In this document: piece after piece, positions 14,791-21,313 of the stretch
Numbering within the stretch: the stretch's first letter is position 1
Layout of the letters: the number at the start of each line of letters is the position of its first letter
Source: Ruminococcus sp.
Lineage (GTDB): Bacteria; Bacillota; Clostridia; Oscillospirales; Acutalibacteraceae
Length of the DNA stretch: 21,313 bases
NCBI GenBank assembly: GCA_004555265.1
Contig: SFIQ01000023.1
Location: 1-21,313, forward strand
Direction of reading: 5' to 3'
Program-made: the position numbers and the translations under genes
The notes under the pieces: model-generated
The model's database searches: none
Seen by the model: only the letters and a program-made list of their open reading frames with translations
Told to the model about the DNA's origin: nothing

Positions 14791-15276
14791 TTAACTGTCC
14801 GTGCGTCGGAATTCTCGCCGTATCGCCTTAAAGAACAACACCGTGTATGCAATCAGCACGGCAAGTACTACAATACAAATCAAGAGTTCATAAAAAGCCC
14901 AATGCATCGGCCAAGCGAAACACGAAATCCACGCAATTCCATACGCCAAAATCAAAATCAGCGGCGTGATTGCCGTTTCGACCACCGTTTCCGGCAGGAA
15001 AATGTCATCTTCCAAATAGCTAAGCAGAATAAGCACCGACAAGCAGACCGAAAGTCCACCGACAATCAAAATGTCACCTTCGTCTGAATACCACCTCCAT
15101 AAATAGTGGCGAATCTCTTGAAACACATCTGCGTCAAATAAGTCTCGCAAAGGCGCACAACAAGCACAAAGCGAACCGGCCAAGCCTTGCAAAGCCAACA
15201 CAATGAAGTACCCGAAGGAAAGGATAAATAACAGAATCGCCGCGCCGCAAATCAATTTTCGTTTTACCGTTTTCAT
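14791..15276 (-). CDS. Small membrane protein of unknown function
   Basis: 161 residues, not recognised. Hydrophobicity suggests four transmembrane helices: about residues 9-30 (CGAAILLFILSFGYFIVLAL), 72-87 (ILIVGGLSVCLSVLILL), 98-121 and 128-148. An acidic/aromatic external loop (LFDADVFQEIRHYLWRWYSDEGD) lies between the first two, with a CACC cluster at residues 37-40. The C-terminus is basic (FKAIRREFRRTDS). The start ATG 15276 has AAGGAGG (15290-15284) 7 nt upstream, strongly supporting translation. A TATGAT at 15314-15309 may be a -10 box but lacks a good -35. It is separated from its upstream neighbour by a terminator. No function should be assigned. Confidence 0.8.
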   Translation of the reverse strand: MKTVKRKLICGAAILLFILSFGYFIVLALQGLAGSLCACCAPLRDLFDADVFQEIRHYLWRWYSDEGDILIVGGLSVCLSVLILLSYLEDDIFLPETVVETAITPLILILAYGIAWISCFAWPMHWAFYELLICIVVLAVLIAYTVLFFKAIRREFRRTDS

Positions 15277-15396
15277 TTTCTTGCCTCCTTTGTTCTTTGT
15301 TCACTTTTATCATACACGAAAGAAAGAAAAAGTGTGCCCAAATGTCATTTTTGGTCGGTTTTTTGTAACTTTTGGTAATTTTTTTAAACAAGCATA

Positions 15397-15435
15397 AAAA
15401 CAGCCGAGAGGAGACGTTTTCCTCTCGGCTGTTTT
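15397..15435 (-). terminator. Terminator after the GH3 gene
   Basis: AAAACAGCCGAGAGGA (15397-15412) pairs with TCCTCTCGGCTGTTTT (15420-15435), 16 bp, loop of 7. On the minus strand it is followed by a T run. It lies 20 nt past the GH3 stop and also has T residues on the plus side. Confidence 0.88.
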
Positions 15436-15454
15436 GTGTGTTTTATATAACAAT

Positions 15455-17203
15455 TTAAATGCCTTTCAATTTGCCGATATTCTTGAGCGTATGCGGCACA
15501 CCTTTGAGAATTTTGCCCATACCCTTTGCAAACTTATCTTCGTTGAGAATTAAAAGCAAACCGTCTGCCATTTGGGGGCTGAACAGCCCGAAGCTCATCG
15601 AGATGAAATTCTTCACAGGCGTTTGTACCGCCACGGCACCCGCCATGGTGTCCTCGCCGAGCATTTTCACAAGCATGCGGTGCAGTCTGCCGCCCCATTT
15701 GCCGTCCGCGGCGTCCTCGATGGTATTGCCATAATCAAGCGGCAAGCTCTTGTCGCGCTGTGACGGGGGAATTTCATGCCCGAGCACCGCCGTAAAGGAC
15801 GCATCCGCCACATGCAGAATATCACCGGTGTAATATTCAGGCGCGGTTTCTCTGTAATCGGGGATTTCGGCTTCAACGGTCGAGGCGACTTCTACCGCGA
15901 TTTCCAAACGAATATCGCGGCTCGACGCGCCGACCAAAATTTTGAATGCGCCGCTTTCCACATGCCAATCGTGAATATGGACATTGTAATAAGCAAATGC
16001 GCGCTTGTCGAGCGTAATTTCGACCGTCTTTGCCTCGCCCGCTTTCAAGAATACCTTTTTAAAGCCTTTGAGTTCCTTTTCGGGGCGGAAAATCGTGCTT
16101 TCCACATCGGCAACATACAATTCGGCAACCTCGGCGCCGTCTCTGTCGCCCGTGTTTTTCACGGTGAAAGAAACGGTGAGTGTGTCGGTATCTTGGAGTT
16201 TATCTGCGCTGACTTTCAAGTCGCTGTACTCGAAGGTGGTGTAGGAAAGCCCGTGCCCGAACGGGAAACGCACTGCCTTTTGCGCCTTGTCATAATAGCG
16301 ATAACCGACATACACACTCTCTCTGTATTCGACGGAAACGGGTGTGCCGGGGAAATAGTTGGCGCTGGAATTGTCGGAAAGTGCATAGGGGTAGGTTTCC
16401 GCCAATTTGCCGCAGGGGTTGACATCGCCGAACAGCACATCACAAACGGCACTGCCGCACGCCTGCCCGGTTAAGAATTCGTTGAGAATGGCCGGCACTT
16501 CGTCTGCCCACGGCATTTCGACCGTAGAGCCGCCCGAAAGCACCACAATCACATTTTTATTGACCTTCAACACTTCATTGACCAAACGGTCGTGCAGCGG
16601 CGGCAAATGCATATGCTTGCGGTCGTTGCCCTCGGTTTCAAATTCATCGGTCAGCCCGATAAACAACAGCACCGCTTCGGCGTCCTTTGCCTTGCTGACG
16701 GCTTCGGCAACAAAGGTATCGTCGGAAGTCTTGTTTTTCTTCGCGGTCGAATAGCCGGGTGCATATTGGAATTCTACGCCCATTTGCACCAAGGTTTCAA
16801 AGGCAGAGTCCAACTGAATGGGGTTAATCAATGACGAGCCTGCGCCTTGATAGCGCGGTTTTTTCGCCATTTCACCGATCACGGTGATTTTCGCTTTTTT
16901 GTCAAGCGGCAAAAGATTGCCGTCGTTTTTCATCAGCACCATACACTGCCCCGCGATTTCGCGCGCAAGTTTGTGGTGGGTTTCGGCGTCATAGGTATAG
17001 TTGCCGAGCACCTTTTCCCCTTTGAGCGCCATATCAATCAATCGATCCACGAGTTCGTCTAAATAACTTTCTTCCACTAACCCCTGTTTGACGGCGGCAA
17101 TGATTTGTTTGTTCCCCGCGCCGTCCGAAGAGGGCATTTCGAGTTCCTGCCCGGCAAGAAGCCCCGTGACGCGGTCATTTTCCGCGCCCCAGTCGGTAAC
17201 CAC
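15455..17203 (-). pseudogene. GH3 beta-glucosidase, C-terminal fragment of a broken gene
   Basis: 582 residues beginning at the GTG of IVVTDWG. They carry the GH3 nucleophile Asp (TDWG), the second (alpha/beta sandwich) domain (HHKLAREIAGQCMVLMKNDGNLLPL, GGSTVEMPW, LTGQACGSAVCDVLFGDVNPCGKL), a fibronectin III-like domain (FTVKNTGDRDGAEVAELYV to FKILVGASSRDIRL) and an extra C-terminal helical region. The frame continues upstream only to a stop at 17230-17228, and no ribosome binding site is seen, so this part is not an independent gene. It is the continuation of the fragment at 17217-17834. About 50 nt and the frame are lost at the junction near 17216-17222. The expected intact enzyme of roughly 805 residues would release glucose from beta-glucosides. 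Confidence 0.88.
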
Positions 17204-17216
17204 AATGCCCTTGTAG

Positions 17217-17834
17217 CTATGTACCGTTTAAGCGGTTATACGCCGCCATAATCGTCCACGGCTGTGCCTTTTTCACGGCTGTTTCAAAAGGCGCTAAATA
17301 AATCTCGCGCAAAGCGCGCTCATCGACCACCGTGTTTACGGTCATACGGCGGGTTTCTTGGTTGTTCGCCGCAAAGTGCTTGACGGAAGTGCCGATACCC
17401 TTGCTTTGCACGCCGTTGATAAACGACGCCGCCATTTCGCCTGCCAAATACGGGTCTTCCGAGAAATACTCGAAGTTTCTGCCGCACAGGGGCGAACGCT
17501 TGATGTTCGTGCCCGGCCCCAACAGGACGGAAACGCGCTCTTTCAGGCATTCATCGCCTAGGGCTTCGCCCATTTTGTAAATCAAATCCGGATCCCACGA
17601 GCAAGCAGTCGCACACGCGGTCGGATAACAAATCGCGGGAACGCCCTTTAAGGACATCTTTTCGTCCTTGCTTTTTTCCTCGACGCGTTTGCGGATGCCG
17701 TGCGGGCCGTCGGTGAGCATAATCGACGGAACACCGACATGATTGACTGCGGCGGTGTGCCAATAGTCAAAGCCGGAGCAGAGTGACGCTTTTTCTTCCA
17801 GCGTCATTTTCTCTAAAATTTCGGGATGCTGCAT
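17217..17834 (-). pseudogene. GH3 beta-glucosidase, N-terminal fragment of a broken gene
   Basis: 205 residues from the true start of the gene: ATG 17834 with GGAGG (17845-17841) 6 nt upstream, 31 nt after the transporter gene. It holds most of the GH3 (beta/alpha)8 domain: MLTDGPHGIR, LLGPGTNIKRSPLCGRNFEYFSEDPYLAG, the substrate-binding KHFAANNQE motif and AAYNRLNGT. After NGT comes TAG. In intact relatives NGx is followed by about 18 residues (YCSEN..LLTDILR.EWG) before YKG..VTDWG. Here only 4 nt separate the ACA of Thr from the TAC of YKG, implying a deletion of about 50 nt. No signal peptide, so the enzyme would be cytoplasmic, acting on glycosides imported by the upstream symporter. Confidence 0.88.
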
Positions 17835-17865
17835 AATAGACCTCCAATATATGTATTTTTTCTTT

Positions 17866-19905
17866 TTAAACGGTTTTCAGGGCGGCGTATTTCGCCTCAA
17901 TTTCACTCCATGCCGCATAGGCATCGCGCTGTGCAAGCAACCGTACAGCATCGGTATAGGGCTTGGCGGCGGCTTCAAACAGTTTCATTTTGCGTTCCGC
18001 CGCGCGTACCGCCTGTTTCCTTGTTCGTTTTTCAGCGGCAGTGGTTTCCGGCAGAGCAAGTGCCTCTGCCACGCAGGATTCATCGGGCACTTCTATTCCC
18101 TCAGGGAAATATTTTGAGATCAGCAACGCGCTTCGTTTGCGCTGCTTGGCATCTGCAATCGCCTCGCGGCGCGCGATGCGCTGTTCTTTGGTTTGTTTCG
18201 GCATCTTTTTGGCGGTGTGCAGAATTTCCGCGTCAAACCGACTAAGCGCTGTAACACTGTCCGCGACAATGCGTTCTGCCGTTTTTACTTTCTCTTTGTA
18301 TTCGGCACTTTCAAATTTATGTAATTCCGCCACGGTAATCTGCGCCGCCGCAAATTGCGACTGCGCGGCTTTGTCGTTTTCGGCAACCGGCTGTGCCAAA
18401 ATGGCTTGCGCCTCATAGATTTCCTCGACGGTATCTTTCAGAGCGTCGTCGGAAAGTTCGTCGTGGCTGTAATCGGTAAACAGCGCGCGGATTTTCAGCA
18501 CTTTAATCATGTTGGCGCGCTTTTGCTCAGACAAATCATAGAACAGGAACGGGAACATAGACAACAGCGTGCCGACAGCAGAGGAAATAACGATGGCATA
18601 CACAAGCGGATTGCGGAAATTTGCGTCAAACAGTTGGTCATAATTATCGGTAAGCCCGTACTGCTTCAAAATCAGCGGAATCGCGTACCCGGTAGCAAGT
18701 CCGAGTAAATTGCCCCATAACTGTCCGATTTGGTCAATAAAGCCCTCTAAGCGGTCGCCGGTTTTGTATTGCTGATAATCCATCATATCCGCTTTCATAG
18801 CGGGCAAATAAATAATCGACAGCGCCGAGAACATATCCTTTAAGAAAATCATCAAAAATACAAGGATATAATTTTTGTATCCGGCGAGCATCAGAAGCAA
18901 GCAGAGCACCTGCACAGACATGGAAATCAAACAAATCCGTTTTTTGCCGAGTTTGTTTGCAAGCGGTGCGCCCAACAGCATACCCGGCGTTGCCGCTTCG
19001 CCGCGAATGACCACCATCAACGCGTACAGCACGGCGTTATTCATTCCGTAATAAAATACCCATTGGAAAATGTAGCCGTAGCCGCCCGCCAAAAAACCGA
19101 GCCATGACGAGCCGTAAATAATCCAAAAGTATTTGTTATGAGCAACTTTTTTTAAGCCCTCCCAAAAACTTACCTTCGGCACATAGCGCTTGGGCACGAT
19201 AATCCGCTCTCGCGTGCCAAACACGCAAAGCATACTGACAATCAGCCCGAGAATGCAGAAAATCGGAAATGCGATACGGTAGGTGCGCAAATCGTCGAGG
19301 GGACCTAAGAGCGGCAACACAGGATTGACCACCGTCGGCGCAAAGGAATAAATGACGGAACTAATTTCTATAATCCACGCGCGCTCCGAAGAATTCGGCG
19401 ACATCACCTGCACAAGCCCCGCATACGCCGCGGAATAGAACGGCGAAAAGAACTGTAACGCCGTATACACCAAAAACAGCCAAACGGCTTTTTCGGTATA
19501 GGTCATAGTTTCATACGGCAGCCAAACCAACAGCGTACCGAAAAACGCCGTCGGAAAGCCCATGGTTAAAATATAGGGACGAAACTTACCCATTTTGCTG
19601 CGGGTATTGTCAAAAAGCATCGCACGCGTCGGTGCGGTGATAAGCCCGATAAGCGTTGCCACCACATTCATCGTCTGCAAATCGAGCGCGGCAATGCCGA
19701 TGGACGCGCCGACAATCATACTGCCGACATTGAGTCCAATCATACCGACCACGGAAATGATGAAATAGACGCCCGCCCCGCCGACGGAGTATGCGGCAAT
19801 TTCGCGGTACGGCACATATTTCTTTTTGGGCGGCGTTCGCCAATTTGACTTGATTTCTCCCCATTTGTCTTGGACAAATGCGCGTAAAGACGCGGCGTTT
19901 TTCAT
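17866..19905 (-). CDS. GPH-family sugar:cation symporter with long cytoplasmic tail
   Basis: 679 residues. The first ~455 form the 12-helix MFS fold of glycoside-pentoside-hexuronide symporters: YSVGGAGVYFI near the start, the loop FDNTRSKMGKFRPYI after helix 4, ANKLGKKR in the central loop, and ADMMDYQQYKTGDRLEGFIDQIG, a hallmark of the family. After FPFLFYDLSEQKRANMIKVL comes a 224-residue, charged, Ala/Glu/Lys-rich, probably helical cytoplasmic tail that standard family members (about 460-500 residues) lack. The frame runs to GTG 19914, but ATG 19905 is preferred because GGGGTGG sits 5 nt before it. It lies between rmuC (30-nt gap) and the GH3 gene (31-nt gap), pointing to uptake of a glucoside hydrolysed inside. 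Family secure, substrate inferred. Confidence 0.9.
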   Translation of the reverse strand: MKNAASLRAFVQDKWGEIKSNWRTPPKKKYVPYREIAAYSVGGAGVYFIISVVGMIGLNVGSMIVGASIGIAALDLQTMNVVATLIGLITAPTRAMLFDNTRSKMGKFRPYILTMGFPTAFFGTLLVWLPYETMTYTEKAVWLFLVYTALQFFSPFYSAAYAGLVQVMSPNSSERAWIIEISSVIYSFAPTVVNPVLPLLGPLDDLRTYRIAFPIFCILGLIVSMLCVFGTRERIIVPKRYVPKVSFWEGLKKVAHNKYFWIIYGSSWLGFLAGGYGYIFQWVFYYGMNNAVLYALMVVIRGEAATPGMLLGAPLANKLGKKRICLISMSVQVLCLLLMLAGYKNYILVFLMIFLKDMFSALSIIYLPAMKADMMDYQQYKTGDRLEGFIDQIGQLWGNLLGLATGYAIPLILKQYGLTDNYDQLFDANFRNPLVYAIVISSAVGTLLSMFPFLFYDLSEQKRANMIKVLKIRALFTDYSHDELSDDALKDTVEEIYEAQAILAQPVAENDKAAQSQFAAAQITVAELHKFESAEYKEKVKTAERIVADSVTALSRFDAEILHTAKKMPKQTKEQRIARREAIADAKQRKRSALLISKYFPEGIEVPDESCVAEALALPETTAAEKRTRKQAVRAAERKMKLFEAAAKPYTDAVRLLAQRDAYAAWSEIEAKYAALKTV

Positions 19906-19935
19906 CTTTTCCACCCCAAAGCATATGGTTCGGTG

Positions 19936-20838
19936 TTATTCCACAAAATCCCCGTCCGAAAGCCCCAAAAGTTCTGCGGCGTCGGCTTGTTCCAAATCCT
20001 CCACCGTTTTCAGTTTTTTACGGATAATTGTGTTACGATGCTGGGCGTCGTCGAGTGTTCTGCCCGCTTCGTCGATTTTCTTTTTCGCTTTTTCTAAAAT
20101 CGTACCGAAGTTTTCATACTGCGCTTTTGCCGCGCCGAGCAGCAGGCGCACCTCATTGGCTTTTTCGTTGATGGCAACTGTTTTAAAGCCCATGGAAAGC
20201 GAATTGAGCAACGCCGTAATCGTAGACGGCCCTGCCACCATCACATTACAGTCATTTTGGATTTTTTCAAGCACCCCCGACTGCGACGAAACAATTTCGG
20301 CATACAAGCCTTCCGTGGCAAGATACATAATCGCAAACGGCGTAGTTTTGGGGACATTGATATATTTTTTAATCAGCTTTGCTTCGCTGTATACGCGTGC
20401 TTCCAACTCTTTACGCGCTTGCTTTACGGCGTCCGCGTCCGCATGCTCGGCGGCGGTGCACAGCCGCACATAATCCTCCAACGGGAATTTGGAGTCCACC
20501 GGCAAATAGGTAATTTTCGATTTGTCGTCGCTTGCGGGAATACGAATGGCAAATTCCACGCGCTCGGTGTCTTTTTCACCCGTGGCGACGTTTTTGTCAT
20601 ACATATTGGGAATGGTTTGGTCTAAAATGGTTTCGAGTTGTACCTCTGCCCAAGTGCCGCGCGCTTTGACGTTGGTCAGCACGCGGTTCAGCGCACCGAC
20701 ATTGTCCGTCACCCCGACGGAAAGTTCTTTCATTTCGCCCAACGAGGTATACAGTTTTTCGAGTTGCTCGGACACCGTTTTAAACGAAGAATTCAAGCGC
20801 GTGGTTAATTTCCTGCATTTTGCCGATGGCGTTTTCAA
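19936..20838 (-). pseudogene. rmuC: RmuC, C-terminal fragment (frame disrupted)
   Basis: 300-residue frame covering the RmuC nuclease-like domain: RLNSSFKTVSEQLEKLYTSL, VLTNVKARGTWAEVQLETIL, YLPVDSKFPLEDYVRL, KKYINVPKTTPFAIMYLATEGLYAE, NDCNVMVAGPSTITALLNSL and the C-terminal VEDLEQADAAELLG. RmuC limits inversions and rearrangements at DNA repeats in Escherichia coli. The listed first residues (MKTPSAKCRKLTT) are an out-of-frame extension, and the homologous part begins about KLTTRLNSSF. No ribosome binding site precedes it, so it is the continuation of the fragment at 20780-21178. It is 30 nt upstream of the transporter gene. Confidence 0.88.
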
Positions 20839-21178
20839 TCAGTTTGGTCTGCTTTTCGTTTTGTTCCAAGGTGCGGTCACGAATATCGTTTAACGATTTG
20901 GTGACCGTTTCATTCAGCGCAATCTGATGCTCGTAATTCGCCTTGGTCATCGCATCTGTTTTTTTGCCGAGGGTGTCTAAGCTGTTCGCCAATTCCATAC
21001 GGTTGCGGGCAAATTCGTCTGCTGTATGTTTTTGCACCGCGTCCAATTTTTCCGAAAGGCGGGCGATTTCCGATTTTGTGCCGTCGTCCGTTTTGCGCAA
21101 CAGCAACACAATCACCGCCAAAATGCCGCAGGCGGCAAGCACCGCAAAAACCGCGGATACAATTTCCAAAATATTCAT
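20780..21178 (-). pseudogene. rmuC: RmuC, N-terminal fragment (frame disrupted)
   Basis: 132 residues starting at ATG 21178, with GAGGT 6 nt upstream. It has a single membrane anchor (about residues 6-27, VSAVFAVLAACGILAVIVLLL) and a long coiled coil (SEIARLSEKLDAVQKHTADEF to RTLEQNEKQTKLIENAIGKMQ), the normal N-terminal layout of RmuC. After KMQE the frame runs into INHALEFFV and stops, while the expected continuation (KLTTRLNSSF) is in another frame. The total span is 1243 nt, 1 modulo 3. Relatives have roughly 15-20 residues between KMQE and the NSSFK block that are absent here, so a short deletion is more likely than a single-base slip. A TATACT at 21213-21208 may be its -10 box. Confidence 0.85.
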
Positions 21179-21313
21179 AAAAGTACCTCATTCAAAGATT
21201 TTACCGCAGTATACCACAGCGGCTGTCCGCTTTTCGGGACGCTTCGGCGCTTTACACATTTTTTGTTCTTATTGTAACGAAGAAAAGCAAAAAAGCATAT
21301 CAAAATACCGAAG

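Noticed and set aside
18355..18708. 117-residue plus-strand frame
   Set aside because: Antisense to the GPH transporter, no start signals or recognisable domain.

Overview
The window looks like a chromosomal segment of a spore-forming, low-to-mid GC Firmicute, most likely a gut-type Clostridia member (Oscillospirales/Ruminococcaceae-like). The reasons are a complete spoIIAA-spoIIAB-sigF sporulation operon, a tRNA-Thr T-box leader, a CIRCE operator, strong AGGAGG ribosome binding sites, sigma-A promoters and a sortase-type wall-anchored protein. I see no tRNA, rRNA, CRISPR array, transposase, integrase or phage gene. The content is mostly core or housekeeping.

Layout, left to right. 1-2010: thrS (minus strand, 3' end cut by the window edge) with a T-box leader whose likely specifier is ACC (Thr). 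2071-5420: two plus-strand single genes, a large DUF5696-like lipoprotein and a YjdF/DUF2238-like membrane protein, ending in a strong terminator. 5470-5600: a short dispersed-repeat cluster. 5629-7047: a divergent pair, an IPKTG-anchored surface protein (minus) and a 67-residue XRE regulator (plus). They share a short intergenic region in which a perfect 9-1-9 palindrome lies inside the surface gene promoter. The pair is bounded by two nearly identical hairpin terminators. 7061-8478: the spoIIA operon (minus), divergent from feoA-feoB (plus, 8611-10973). 11040-11642: a HAD-IB-type hydrolase with its own promoter. 11725-12250 and 14490-14785: two repeat-rich intergenic stretches flanking htpG (minus), which has a perfect CIRCE site between its -10 box and start codon. 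14791-15276: a small unknown membrane protein. 15397-21178: a probable minus-strand operon of rmuC, a GPH-family sugar symporter with a 224-residue cytoplasmic tail, and a GH3 beta-glucosidase. The transporter and glucosidase would form a glycoside import and hydrolysis unit.

Two genes in that last operon are broken. The GH3 gene has lost about 50 nt between NGT and YKGIVVTDWG. rmuC is frame-disrupted just after its coiled coil, also probably by a short deletion. Both breaks leave a net length of 1 modulo 3. They could be real decay or a shared sequencing/assembly problem.

The least explained material is the family of short palindromic GC-rich repeats in three intergenic regions, each at the 3' end of genes. 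It includes a perfect 26-bp inverted repeat and a 39/40 direct repeat on either side of htpG. I did not find a convincing undescribed multi-gene system; the best leads are the XRE/palindrome/surface-protein cassette, the N-terminally short sigma-F and the tailed GPH transporter.
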